Assembly (NCBI GenBank): GCA_016213895.1
Contig: JACQZJ010000049.1
Coordinates: 1 to 57,567, forward strand
DNA length: 57,567 bases
Direction of reading: 5' to 3'
Source of the DNA: Planctomycetota bacterium
GTDB lineage: Bacteria > Planctomycetota > B15-G4 > JADJEK01
The notes below the pieces were generated by a model. That model was not told where the DNA came from and ran no database searches. It saw only the letters and a program-made list of their open reading frames with translations. Within the stretch, counting starts at the first letter, position 1; every line of letters starts with the position of its first letter. Shown in pieces: positions 1-8,467 of the stretch. The translations under genes were made by a program, and so were the position numbers.

Positions 1-1824
1 CGCGGCGATCATCATGAACGTGCCGACGGTGAGCAGGCCGAGGTTGGGGATCAACCGGCCGGAGCGCAGCTGGAAGGCCAGGAGGAGGAGCACCTGGGCC
101 GAGGCGCCGAACAGCCCTGCGGCAAAGGGCAGGGCCAGGGCGCGGCCGCGGGCGCTCGCACCGCAGGCGAGCAGGAGCGAACCGAGCGCGAAGAGCGCGG
201 CGAGGAACACGGCGCGCGCGTCGGCCCGCAGCAGGCGCGACAGCGCGGCCGCGAGCGGATCGTCCACCAGCCGCCCCTCGAGCGCGAGCGAAGCGAAGAC
301 CGCGGAGGGCCGCGCGTCGCTCGCGGGCGGCGGCAGGTCGCGCTCTTGCGGCTCCGCGGCCAGGGGATCGTACGGCGCGCCGCTCAAGGCCTCGCCGCGC
401 AGGCGCTCGACGACCTGCGGGTCGAGCAGGGCCGAGAGGTCGATGGAGTCGATGTCGAGCGCGCGGGCGCGTGCGCTCGCCCGCACCTCGCGCTGCGCCG
501 GGACGGCGGGCGCCGCGCCGCGCGCGGCCACCAGGTAGCAGGGGGAGGCGGTGAAGGCAACGTCGTCGAGCGCCTCGAGCGCGGCCGCGGCGAGCAGCCG
601 GTTGCGCGCGATCAGCTCGGCGATCGAGCCGGCGCCGCTCGCGTAGAGCGGCCCGACCGCGATCACGCCGCCCTCGGCCAGGGCTTGCTTGGCCATGGCG
701 AAGAATTCGACCGTGTAGGAGCGGCCGGCCGCGAGCGTGTCCGGCTCGCCGGCGTGCACGACGATGACGTCGAAGGGCTCGCGCGCGCGGCGGAGCAGGT
801 CGCGCGCGTCGCCCGGAATGACGTGCACGCGCGCGTCGCGAAACAACGCGCGCCCCTTCTCGTCCAGCCGCTCGCAGAGGAAGGCAAAGGTGCGCGCGTC
901 GTCCGGCGCCAAGACGACCTGCTCGGCGCCGAGGCGCAGCCATTCGTCGACGGCCGCCGGCCCGATCGCGCCGGCGACGAAGACGCGCGCCGCGCGCGCC
1001 GCGCGCAGGAAGGTGCAGGCCGCGAGGGCGCGCTCCGCCTCGTCCGTGCCCAGGCTCACCAGCAGGCGCCCGCCGCGGTAGATGGAGGTCTCCCCGCCGC
1101 GCTCGCGCGCGCTGAGCGCGCCGAAGGCCGAGAGGCCGTGCGCGACCGGGCGCGTGCCGGGAGCGACCGCGGCGTAGTAGCGCTCCTCAGAGAGGCGCTC
1201 CAGGCGCGAGGCGAAGAGCACGCCGAGGACGAAGAGGCCGGCGCCGAGGGCGGGCCAGCTCCTCTCCCCGGGCCGCGCCGCCCAGGCGTGCAGGGCGAGG
1301 TCGAGCGCGGCCGCGCCGCAGGCGAGCGCGAAGGGCTCGCAGGCGAGGAGCAGGCCGGGCGCGAGCAGCAGGCCGGCGAGCGCGAACCCGGCGGCCTCGA
1401 GCGCGAAGAGGCGCGGCGGATCGGCGCCGGCGGCCGCGAGCAGCGCGAAGCGCGCGCCGAAGAGCGCCGCGAGCGGCGCGGCGAAGAAGAGCGCCGCGAC
1501 GAGCAGGTCGCTCGGCCCGCCTTGCGCCGTCCCCGCCTCGCGCAGGACGCGGAGGAGAGCGAGGGCGGCCGGCAGGAGCACGCCGCAGGCGACGGCCAGG
1601 GCCCCTTCCGCCGCGCGCGCCAGGAGGCCCTGCCGCAGGCGGGCGCCCGCGGCCGCTCCCAGAGCCGTGCCCAGGAGCCAGGCGCCGAGGGCGCACGCGA
1701 TCGCCAGCTCGTTCGCGCCGAACACGGCGAGCAGCTCGCGCATGAGCAGGAGCTGCGCCACCTGGGAGGCGGCGCCGAGAGAGATGCCGAGCGCCGCCAG
1801 GCCCCGCCCGCGCGCCTCCGGCAT
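1..1824 (-). CDS. Membrane-embedded spermidine synthase-like protein (C-terminus cut by window edge)
   Basis: Reading from the ATG at 1824, the frame stays open for 608 codons to the left edge, so the C-terminus is missing. The first ~230 residues are strongly hydrophobic, with several likely membrane helices (for example around LAIACALGAWLLGTALGAA). A soluble Rossmann-like region follows; SIYRGGRLLVSL and the Asp in VHVIPGDARDLLRRA resemble the methyltransferase-fold core of polyamine aminopropyltransferases. More hydrophobic helices follow after about residue 540. This arrangement fits the integral-membrane spermidine synthase-like family, whose members are often not proven to make polyamines. 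The start lies 2 bases past the stop of the upstream radical SAM gene, so the two are probably co-transcribed. The fold assignment is moderately sure; substrate is unknown. Confidence 0.75.
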   Translation of the reverse strand, partial: MPEARGRGLAALGISLGAASQVAQLLLMRELLAVFGANELAIACALGAWLLGTALGAAAGARLRQGLLARAAEGALAVACGVLLPAALALLRVLREAGTAQGGPSDLLVAALFFAAPLAALFGARFALLAAAGADPPRLFALEAAGFALAGLLLAPGLLLACEPFALACGAAALDLALHAWAARPGERSWPALGAGLFVLGVLFASRLERLSEERYYAAVAPGTRPVAHGLSAFGALSARERGGETSIYRGGRLLVSLGTDEAERALAACTFLRAARAARVFVAGAIGPAAVDEWLRLGAEQVVLAPDDARTFAFLCERLDEKGRALFRDARVHVIPGDARDLLRRAREPFDVIVVHAGEPDTLAAGRSYTVEFFAMAKQALAEGGVIAVGPLYASGAGSIAELIARNRLLAAAALEALDDVAFTASPCYLVAARGAAPAVPAQREVRASARARALDIDSIDLSALLDPQVVERLRGEALSGAPYDPLAAEPQERDLPPPASDARPSAVFASLALEGRLVDDPLAAALSRLLRADARAVFLAALFALGSLLLACGASARGRALALPFAAGLFGASAQVLLLLAFQLRSGRLIPNLGLLTVGTFMMIAA

Positions 1825-1826
1825 CC

Positions 1827-2975
1827 CTACGCCCAGACTCCCGGCAGCGCGCTCGAGCAGTAGGGGCACGCGCCGTTCTTCAGCTGGTTCTCGAGCACGT
1901 CGAAGCCGAGCCGCTTGATCAGCACCTTGCCGCAGCGCGGGCAGTAGGTCTGGTTGGCGTCGTGCGGCGAGACGTTCAGGATGTACACGTGCTCGAGGCC
2001 CTCGTCGCGCGCGATCTCGCGGCACTGCTCGAGGGTCTTGACCGGCGTGGGCGGCAGGTCGCGCATGCGGTACTCGGGCGTGAAGCGCGCGAAGTGCAGG
2101 GGCGTCTTCACGCCCAGCTCGAGGCGGATCCAGTGGCACAATTTCTTGATCTCGGCCTGCGAGTCGTTGTACGAGGGCAGCACCAGGTTCACGATCTCCA
2201 GCCACGGCCCGGCGGCGCGGATCGCCTCGATGGCGCGCAGGATGGGCTTGAGCTGGCTGCCGCACACCTTGTCGTAGAACTTGTCGCTGAAGCCCTTCAA
2301 GGCCACGCAGAAGGCGTCGATGGTGCGGCACAGCTCCTTGACTGGCTCCACCTCGATGAAGGCCGCGGTCGCGCACACGTTCTTCACGCCCCGCTGGCGC
2401 GCCAGGGCGGAGACGTCGCGCACGTACTCGAAGAAGACCACCGGCTCGGTGTAGGTGTAGGCGATGGCGCGGATGTCCTTCTTCACTACCGCCTCGAGCG
2501 CGCGCTCCGGCGGGTAATCGTACGTCTTGAGGTCGTCCGGCTTGGACTGCGACTGCGCCCAGTTCTGGCAGTAGAGGCAGCGCAGGTTGCAGCCGCCGAA
2601 GGCGATGGACAGGGTCTGCTCGCCCGGCAGGAAGTGGTTGAGCGGCAGCTTCTCGACCGCGTCGACCGAGAGGGTGCACGGGTTGCTGTAGGCGTGGCAG
2701 AAGAGCTCGCCCTCGTGGTTGGTGCGCGTGCGGCAGAAGCAGGTCTGCCCCGCCTCGAGCACGCAGTCCAGCGGGCAGATGAAGCACTGCGTCTTCTCGC
2801 CCGGGAGCTTCTTCCAGAAGCGCGGATCGACCTCGATCGGCCCGGCGGCGCGGCCCTCGAGGGCGGCGAGCGCGCGCCCGGCCGGGCCGAGCAGGGCGAG
2901 GGCCGCCGAGGAGAGGCCGAGGCCGAGCAGGCCGCGGCGTCCCGGATCGGGCAGCTGGCGCGCGCGCCGGCTCAT
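1827..2975 (-). CDS. amrS: AmmeMemoRadiSam-type radical SAM enzyme with Tat signal
   Basis: The 382-residue protein starts with a twin-arginine type leader (PGRRGLLGLGLSSAALALLG, residues ~11-30), which suggests export in folded form or anchoring. A cysteine group (CFICPLDC at 64-71, then CFCRTR) precedes the radical SAM cluster motif C129-x3-C133-x2-C136 (GGCNLRCLYCQNW). The C-terminus carries a zinc-ribbon-like CPRC...CPYC pair. This layout is typical of the radical SAM partner in the AmmeMemoRadiSam group; the Memo and AMMECR1 partners are not in this window. The family's reaction is not firmly established. It lies 10 bases after the exported coiled-coil gene and 2 bases before the membrane aminopropyltransferase-like gene, so a three-gene operon is likely. 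Confidence 0.88.
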   Translation of the reverse strand: MSRRARQLPDPGRRGLLGLGLSSAALALLGPAGRALAALEGRAAGPIEVDPRFWKKLPGEKTQCFICPLDCVLEAGQTCFCRTRTNHEGELFCHAYSNPCTLSVDAVEKLPLNHFLPGEQTLSIAFGGCNLRCLYCQNWAQSQSKPDDLKTYDYPPERALEAVVKKDIRAIAYTYTEPVVFFEYVRDVSALARQRGVKNVCATAAFIEVEPVKELCRTIDAFCVALKGFSDKFYDKVCGSQLKPILRAIEAIRAAGPWLEIVNLVLPSYNDSQAEIKKLCHWIRLELGVKTPLHFARFTPEYRMRDLPPTPVKTLEQCREIARDEGLEHVYILNVSPHDANQTYCPRCGKVLIKRLGFDVLENQLKNGACPYCSSALPGVWA

Positions 2976-2985
2976 GGCCGCGGGC

Positions 2986-4845
2986 TCACCCGTCGATGGC
3001 GCACTTGCCGTCCTTGCAGCTCGGCGCCCCCTCGGTCGCGTCGAGGTCGGTGGTCGGCTCGGGCCGGAAGTTCTCGAGCTGCTCGAAGCGCGCCTCGAGC
3101 AGCGGGCGCATGGCGGGATCGAGCAGGAAGTCGCGCGTCTTGTCGCAGAGCACGACCTCGTCCCCGCCGCGCTCGTCCTGGAGCTCCTCGATCAGCGCCT
3201 CCTCGCGGTTCAGCTCGGCCAGCGCCGTGGCCAGCTCCTCCTGCTCGATGGCGAAGGTCGCGTCGTCCATGCAGCGCGCGCGCAGCGCCAGCTCGAGCGT
3301 CTTGCGCAGCGCCTCCTCGCGTTCGTCCCCGGGGAAGCGGCCGTGGTGCTGCTCGATGCGCTCGAGCAGCGCGTTAGCGATCTCCGGCGCCTGCTGCAGG
3401 AAGACGCGCACCGGGATCTTGCGCAGCTCCTTGAGGGCGCGCGCCTGCGGCTCGTGCGTGTTCGCCTGGCCGGCGCGCACCGGGTCCTTGAGGTTCTGCG
3501 GCGGGATGAGGCACGCCTTGTAGTCGATGAGCACCTGGCGTTGGGAGTCGGTGAGGAGCGCGGCCGCTTCCTGCGCCGGCGTCAGCTCCTGGCCGCGCGC
3601 CTTCTTGCGAGCGTGCCTGCCCGCGCCCTTCCTGGCCGTCTCCTTCATGCGTGCGTCCTGCGCCGCGTCCACGCAGTGGCGCAGGGCGGCGCGCGCGGGC
3701 TCGCGGCCGGCGCACAGGTCCTGGGCCACGGCCGCGAGCGCGCCCTCGAGGTCCGCGAGCGCCTCGGCGCACTCCATCTCGTCCTGGCGGCCGCGCGCGC
3801 CGTCCGGCGCGACCTCGAGCAAGGCGGCGATCTGCTCCTGGTCGAAGTGCATGCCGTTCATCAGGTTGACCAGGTTGATGTCGCGGCGCACGTCCTGGAC
3901 GAGCGCTGCCACCACCGGGTCGACCGCCTGGCCAGAGCACTTGGGCGGCCGCTCGCCCGCGCGCCGCGCCAGGACTCCGGCGAAGGCCGGCTCGGCGAGC
4001 AAGAGCCCGAGCGCGTCCGTGCCGCCGTGCTTCTGGCGCGCGATCTCGTGCAGCTCGGAGCGCGCGTCGCATTCACCCTTGCGGCTGCCGAGGCCGCTCT
4101 TCAGCTCGGCGAGCCGCTCCGCCGCCTCGGCGCGCGGCAGGCGGCGCAGGTCGCCGAGGTAGGAGCGCACCACCTCGCGCTCCTCGGGGGAGAGCACGCG
4201 GCGCCCGCCGGTGAGGCCGAGGTCGCGCAGGTCGCCGATCAGTTCGGGCAAGGACTCGTCGATGTCGCGGTCGGAGAGCTGGCCGAGGCGCTTGACGAAC
4301 TTCTTGGTCTCGCCGGTCGGCCGGGGCTCGGCCGCGAGCTCCTCCCTGAGCCAGGACTCCGGCCGCGGCGTCTGCTCGATCAGAAAGTCCTGCTGCGCGC
4401 TGAGCACCTCGTGGGCGCGCGCCGCGAGCACGTTGAGCTGCTCGAAGAAGCGCAGGCGCAGGTTCTTCTCGGCTTCGTTCGCCTGCGCCGTCTCCTGCTC
4501 CACCTGCGGGCTGAATCCGCGGTCCGCCTCTCCCTCCTTGAGGAAGGTGCTGAAGGCGGTCCACTGGCGCTCGATGACCGCCGCCAGCTCCTGCTCGTGG
4601 TCGGCACGCACCTTCTGCGCCTCGGCGGCGATGGCGAGCAGGGAGCGCGCCTGCTCCGCGTCGAGCGCCAGGCGGTCGACGGCGACGGCGGCCTGGATCG
4701 TGGCGTAGTGCTGGCGCACGCGCTCGGCGGTTTCGATCTCGCGCGTCCTCTGCGGCGTGGCGCGCGCGTCTGCCGGAACCGCGAGCGCCGCCGGCGAGAA
4801 GAGGAACGCGCAGGAGGAGAGGAGGAGGAGCTGCTCGAGCTTCAC
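2986..4845 (-). CDS. Exported, highly charged helical protein, unknown function
   Basis: I do not recognise a named family. I chose the GTG at 4845 because it begins a clear signal peptide (VKLEQLLLLSSCAFLFSPAALA) and has a GAGG about 8 bases upstream; an ATG at 4965 in the same frame would add 40 Arg/Ala-rich residues before the signal. The mature part is almost all charged helix with Ala/Glu/Arg heptad-like stretches (coiled-coil like). It also has scattered Cys residues, a segment LTPAQEAAALLTDSQRQVL reminiscent of LTxxQ periplasmic proteins, a conserved-looking CLIPPQNLKDPVRAG, and a C-terminal CKDGKC. It leads the operon with the radical SAM enzyme and could be its periplasmic substrate or scaffold; that is inference from position only. 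Confidence 0.7.
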   Translation of the reverse strand: MKLEQLLLLSSCAFLFSPAALAVPADARATPQRTREIETAERVRQHYATIQAAVAVDRLALDAEQARSLLAIAAEAQKVRADHEQELAAVIERQWTAFSTFLKEGEADRGFSPQVEQETAQANEAEKNLRLRFFEQLNVLAARAHEVLSAQQDFLIEQTPRPESWLREELAAEPRPTGETKKFVKRLGQLSDRDIDESLPELIGDLRDLGLTGGRRVLSPEEREVVRSYLGDLRRLPRAEAAERLAELKSGLGSRKGECDARSELHEIARQKHGGTDALGLLLAEPAFAGVLARRAGERPPKCSGQAVDPVVAALVQDVRRDINLVNLMNGMHFDQEQIAALLEVAPDGARGRQDEMECAEALADLEGALAAVAQDLCAGREPARAALRHCVDAAQDARMKETARKGAGRHARKKARGQELTPAQEAAALLTDSQRQVLIDYKACLIPPQNLKDPVRAGQANTHEPQARALKELRKIPVRVFLQQAPEIANALLERIEQHHGRFPGDEREEALRKTLELALRARCMDDATFAIEQEELATALAELNREEALIEELQDERGGDEVVLCDKTRDFLLDPAMRPLLEARFEQLENFRPEPTTDLDATEGAPSCKDGKCAIDG

Positions 4846-5118
4846 GATCGACCTCGACTCGCCCGGCCGGACGCCACGGATCAGGTCTTGACGCGCGGAA
4901 CCCGCGGCCGCGGCCGGCACGGCTCGGCGGGACGCCCGCGCCCCTCTCGGGTCTACTGATTCCATCGTACTTCAACCCGGCCCGCCAAGAGAAGTTGCGG
5001 GGCTTTCCTGGGCGGCCAGGTCTCCCGGCCGGGCGGCGCGCGGGGCGGAAGAGGGCGTCGCGGCGGGTGTGGGCCTGGTGCTAGACTCTGGGCCGGGGGT
5101 TTTGCACAGGAGTTCGCC

Positions 5119-6387
5119 ATGCGCCCTGCCCTCGCCGCCGCCGTCTGGTGCGTCCTCTCCCCCCTCGCCTGGTCCGACTCGCTCGATCCCGGCGACACCA
5201 AGGTCCTGAGCTTCAAGAAGAGCGTGCCGGCCGTGGGCGGAAGCACCCGGCCCTCGGTTTGCGGTAGCGGCCGCCGGGTCGTCTTCCTGTGCGACCGCCC
5301 GAACCTGACCAATCCGGCGGGGAACGGCAACGTGCAGGTCGTGCTCCTCGACCGCGAGACGGGCAACTACAGCCTGGCGTCCGTGAGCACTCTCGGCACA
5401 CAGGCGAACCAGGACTGCTACGCGCCCAGGATGGCGGCGGACGGCCGGCACGTCGTTTTCTACTCCGCTGCCTCGAACCTGACGGTTGGGGATACGCTGG
5501 GCCACCACGACGTCTTCCGGCACGACCGCAAGACCGGAAAGGCGCTCCGCGCCAGCCTGACGCACGACGAGAAGGAGCCGAATGCCGGCTGTATCCGCCC
5601 AAGCGTCTCGGAGAACGGCCGCTACATCGCCTTCGAGTCCACGGCCTCGAACCTCACCCCGGCCGGCGGCAACGGCTTCACGCAGATCTACGTGCGCGAC
5701 ATGAAGCTCGGCAGCACCGAGCTGGTCTCCGCGGGTTCGGGCAGCGTGCTGGGCAACGGCAACTCCACGTACGCCTCGATCTCCGCGGACGGCAAGCTGG
5801 TCGCGTTCCACTCCAACGCATCCAACCTCGGCGCGGCGAGCGGCACCCAGGTGTGGGTGCGCAACCGCAAGGCCGACAAGACCGAGCTGATCTCGCAAGG
5901 CCATGCCGGCGCGGCGCCGGAGAGCGGCAGCCATTACCCCTGGATCTCGGGGAATGGCCGTTTCGTGGCGTTCAGCTCCACGGCGGGCAATCTGACCGCG
6001 GAGGACAAGGGGCCGGCCACCGAGGACGTGTTCGTCTTCGACCGCAAGAAGGAGAAGATGCGGCAGTGGGTGATCAAGGCCGGAGGCGAGAAGCGGGACG
6101 CGGAGGTCCAGGGCATCTCGGCGAACGGCCGCTTCGTGCTGGCCAAGTCGGCGGAGGTCCTCCCCTTCGCCTGCCTCGTCAACGCCATGTGGCGCATGCA
6201 TCTTATCGACCGCGAGCAGGAGACGATCGAGCTCTGCTCGGTCAACTCCCAGGGCCAGCAGGCGAACGACACGGCCTTCGCTGGCGCGCTCTGCGCGAGC
6301 GGCAAGTACGCGGTGTTCGACTCAGAGGCCACGAATCTCGGCAACGACGAAGACTCGGCCCAGGATGTCTTCATCCATCGCAGGTGA
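5119..6387 (+). CDS. Exported TolB/PD40-like seven-repeat beta-propeller protein
   Basis: The ATG at 5119 has AGGAG about 7 bases upstream and is followed by a short signal peptide ending near AWS. The body has seven copies of a blade motif of the form S-x-D/N-G-R-x-V-x-F-x-S-x-A-S-N-L, about 50-60 residues apart. Examples are PRMAADGRHVVFYSAASNL, RPSVSENGRYIAFESTASNL and PWISGNGRFVAFSSTAGNL. This is the TolB/WD40-like PD40 pattern and would fold as a seven-bladed propeller. Length is 422 residues with no extra domain. It probably acts outside the cytoplasm as a binding scaffold; no catalytic motif is visible. It stands alone, divergent from the operon at 1-4845. Confidence 0.85.
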   Translation: MRPALAAAVWCVLSPLAWSDSLDPGDTKVLSFKKSVPAVGGSTRPSVCGSGRRVVFLCDRPNLTNPAGNGNVQVVLLDRETGNYSLASVSTLGTQANQDCYAPRMAADGRHVVFYSAASNLTVGDTLGHHDVFRHDRKTGKALRASLTHDEKEPNAGCIRPSVSENGRYIAFESTASNLTPAGGNGFTQIYVRDMKLGSTELVSAGSGSVLGNGNSTYASISADGKLVAFHSNASNLGAASGTQVWVRNRKADKTELISQGHAGAAPESGSHYPWISGNGRFVAFSSTAGNLTAEDKGPATEDVFVFDRKKEKMRQWVIKAGGEKRDAEVQGISANGRFVLAKSAEVLPFACLVNAMWRMHLIDREQETIELCSVNSQGQQANDTAFAGALCASGKYAVFDSEATNLGNDEDSAQDVFIHRR

Positions 6388-6390
6388 GGG

Positions 6391-6769
6391 GGCGTCCCGC
6401 AGCCCGCCGGTCGGCTGCGCGTCGTCATCGGGCTGGTCGTCGCCGCGGGATTCCTCGGCTGCTTGGCCACGGCCTGCGGTTTCCTGGGGAACCTCTGGTG
6501 GCGCTTCGACCATCCGGCCCATTCCCGGGTGCCGTACCTGGCCCTGCCGCTTCTCCAGGCTGCTGGAGGCGGCCGGCCAGCGGGACACGGCGCGGGGAAC
6601 GGGAGTGCAGGCGACCTGGCCGGCGACCCTGCCCCTGCTCCGGATTCCCATTGATCACTGCCTTTACTCTGAAGGCATCGCGGAGGAGGATCGGCGGATC
6701 GGGTCCGACGTGGGGTCCGATCACTTCCCCTTGATCGTGGACTTCCATCAGTCTGACGGGGACAAGTGA
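6391..6769 (+). pseudogene. Decayed endonuclease/exonuclease/phosphatase-family gene
   Basis: Two frames carry matching ends of one gene. The frame starting near 6391 encodes a membrane helix and WW motif (VIGLVVAAGFLGCLATACGF then NLWWRFDHPAHSRVPYL), a typical N-terminus of membrane-tethered phosphohydrolases of this superfamily. From about 6548 a different frame encodes a C-terminal region: FSRLLEAAGQRDTARG, VQATWP, then LLRIPIDHCLYS and DVGSDHFPLIVDF. The IDH and GSDHxP motifs are hallmark catalytic motifs. The central catalytic part, roughly 150-200 residues, is missing and the frame changes at the join. So this is an internally deleted, frameshifted remnant. Confidence 0.7.
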
Positions 6770-6828
6770 CGGGGTGCCGGCAGCCGGCGACCGCAAGGGT
6801 GCCCTGCGTCAATGACCAGGAGGCTCTG

Positions 6829-8196
6829 ATGAAGCGGCGCCTGTGCCGGATGCTGCGCCTCGTCTTCCCGTTTGCCGGCTTTGCGGTATTCGCGCCCGAC
6901 TGCGGCGCGGGCGGGCGGGAAGACCTCCTGCTGCTCGAGAACGTGCGCGTCTTCGCTCCGACAAGCGGCGCCTTCGGCGAGCCGCTCGACATCCTGATCC
7001 GGGAGGGGAGGATCGAGGCGCTGGGGGACCTCGAGCCGCCGCCGGAAGGCGCGGAGCGCCGGGACGCGGGCGGCCGCTACGCGATCGCCGGGCTCTGGGA
7101 CAGCCACGTCCACTTCTCCTTCCTGACCCTGCAGTCCGATGCCGCCGTCGCCTCGGTCCTCGAGGCCTTCCTCGGCAACGGCATCACCTGCGTTCGCGAC
7201 GTCGGCGGCCCTCTGGAAGTGATCGCCTCGCTGAGCCAGCGCGTCGCGAGGGGCGAGATCGCCGGGCCAACGATCCACTTCAGCGGGCCGCTGCTCAGCC
7301 AGCCTCCTCTGCTCGACATGCTCAAGAACGTGAACGAGATGCTGCCGGGGTCCGCTGCGACCGTGGAGTCGGTCGCCGACGTGGACGCCATGCTCGACCG
7401 CCTCGCCGAGCAGGGGGCGACGCTGACGAAGGCGATCGGCCGCTGGGATCCGGCGCTCTTCCGCTACTACCTCGACGCGGCCGAGGCGCGCTCGCTGCGC
7501 GTCGTCCTCGATCCGGGCGCGCCGCTCTTCCACCGGATTCCGGTCGACCTCGCCCTGGCCCTCGGCGTCCCGAGCATCGAACACGCCAAGGCGGCCTGGC
7601 CGGTGGTGCTGCGAGACGACCTGAAGCGGGAGCATGACGCGTTTCTGGCCGCGGGCGACGCAGCAGGTTCAGGGGAAGCGCTGATGCTGCGCATCATGTC
7701 GCTGGGCGAGGAATCGCTGTCGCCGGAACGGGTCGCGGCCCTTGCCGGCGACTGGGCGCACCGCGGCGCCTGCTTCTGTCCGACCCTGGTGGTGGCGGAG
7801 TCCTGGCTGCGCCAGCCGCTGTTCCCTCCTGCCGGCGGCGCGTCTTCCGAGGAGTGGGAGCGTGGCACGCGCGGCATGCGCGATGTGGGGGTGCGGCTCA
7901 CGCGCGAGCTGGCCGCCAGCGGCGTCCGGATCCTCGTCGGCCAGGACGGCGCGGATCCGGAAGGGACCCTGCTGGAAATGGAGCTGCTCGCGCAGGCCGG
8001 AGTGAGCCCGGTCGAGATCCTGCGCGGGGCGACCAGCTACCCCGCGGCGTGGCTGGGCCTCGACGAGCGCTGCGGGTCCCTGGAGCGCGGAAAGGCCGCG
8101 GACGTCGTCATCCTCGACCGGGACCCCCTCGAGCGCATCGAGAACATCCGCTCGGTCTGGCTCGTGGTGAGGAACGGCGCGGTGCTCTTCGACTGA
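6829..8196 (+). CDS. Exported amidohydrolase-family metal-dependent hydrolase
   Basis: The start at 6829 has a full AGGAGG 5 bases upstream and a signal peptide (MKRRLCRMLRLVFPFAGFAV). The 455-residue protein has the amidohydrolase layout. An N-terminal composite beta-sandwich leads to HxH (DSHVHF) with the usual VRDVGG. A Lys in TLTKAIGRW could be the carboxylated bridging residue. There is a His in SIEHAK and an Asp in LVGQDGADPEG. The C-terminus has the family closing motif GSLERGKAADVVILDRDPL. Where many relatives have another His (in a xHxG segment) this protein reads VVLDPGAPLFH, so one ligand may be replaced. Relatives are imidazolonepropionase/prolidase-like; substrate cannot be read from sequence. 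Confidence 0.88.
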   Translation: MKRRLCRMLRLVFPFAGFAVFAPDCGAGGREDLLLLENVRVFAPTSGAFGEPLDILIREGRIEALGDLEPPPEGAERRDAGGRYAIAGLWDSHVHFSFLTLQSDAAVASVLEAFLGNGITCVRDVGGPLEVIASLSQRVARGEIAGPTIHFSGPLLSQPPLLDMLKNVNEMLPGSAATVESVADVDAMLDRLAEQGATLTKAIGRWDPALFRYYLDAAEARSLRVVLDPGAPLFHRIPVDLALALGVPSIEHAKAAWPVVLRDDLKREHDAFLAAGDAAGSGEALMLRIMSLGEESLSPERVAALAGDWAHRGACFCPTLVVAESWLRQPLFPPAGGASSEEWERGTRGMRDVGVRLTRELAASGVRILVGQDGADPEGTLLEMELLAQAGVSPVEILRGATSYPAAWLGLDERCGSLERGKAADVVILDRDPLERIENIRSVWLVVRNGAVLFD

Positions 8197-8218
8197 AGAG
8201 GGCTGCTGTCCCGCCACG

Positions 8219-8446
8219 GTGATCGAGTCGACCTGCGACGCGTGCCGGCGCGGGGACGCGCTCCGCGAGCTGACGGCGGATTGGGCCTTCCGCGGGGACG
8301 TGAAGCTCGAGCGCGATCCGCGGGGAGCGGTCCACGTGTGCGAGGACGGCGTGCGGCTGGGGGAGGTGGCGCTCGAACCGGACGCGCTGCGCGTGAACTT
8401 GCGGCCGGACCTGCCGGCCGACATCAGGGAAAAGGCGTGGCAATGA
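8219..8446 (+). CDS. Small hypothetical protein (75 aa)
   Basis: A GTG at 8219 opens a 75-residue frame that ends 21 bases before the glycosyltransferase gene. The product has balanced composition and two Cys near its start (STCDACRRGDALRELTADWAF), followed by alternating hydrophobic strands. Third codon positions are strongly G/C, as in its neighbours, which supports coding. I do not recognise a family, and no signal peptide or membrane segment is visible. The start codon is weakly supported because no clear ribosome site precedes it. It may simply be the leader gene of the glycosyltransferase group. Confidence 0.45.
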   Translation: MIESTCDACRRGDALRELTADWAFRGDVKLERDPRGAVHVCEDGVRLGEVALEPDALRVNLRPDLPADIREKAWQ

Positions 8447-8467
8447 CAAGACGGTCCATCGGTTACC

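Noticed and set aside
346-1863. 505-codon plus-strand frame
   Set aside because: It is antisense to the membrane aminopropyltransferase-like gene and Arg/Ala/Glu-rich throughout.
2719-4959. 746-codon plus-strand frame
   Set aside because: It is the shadow of the exported coiled-coil gene; its composition is Leu/Arg/Glu-biased without motifs.
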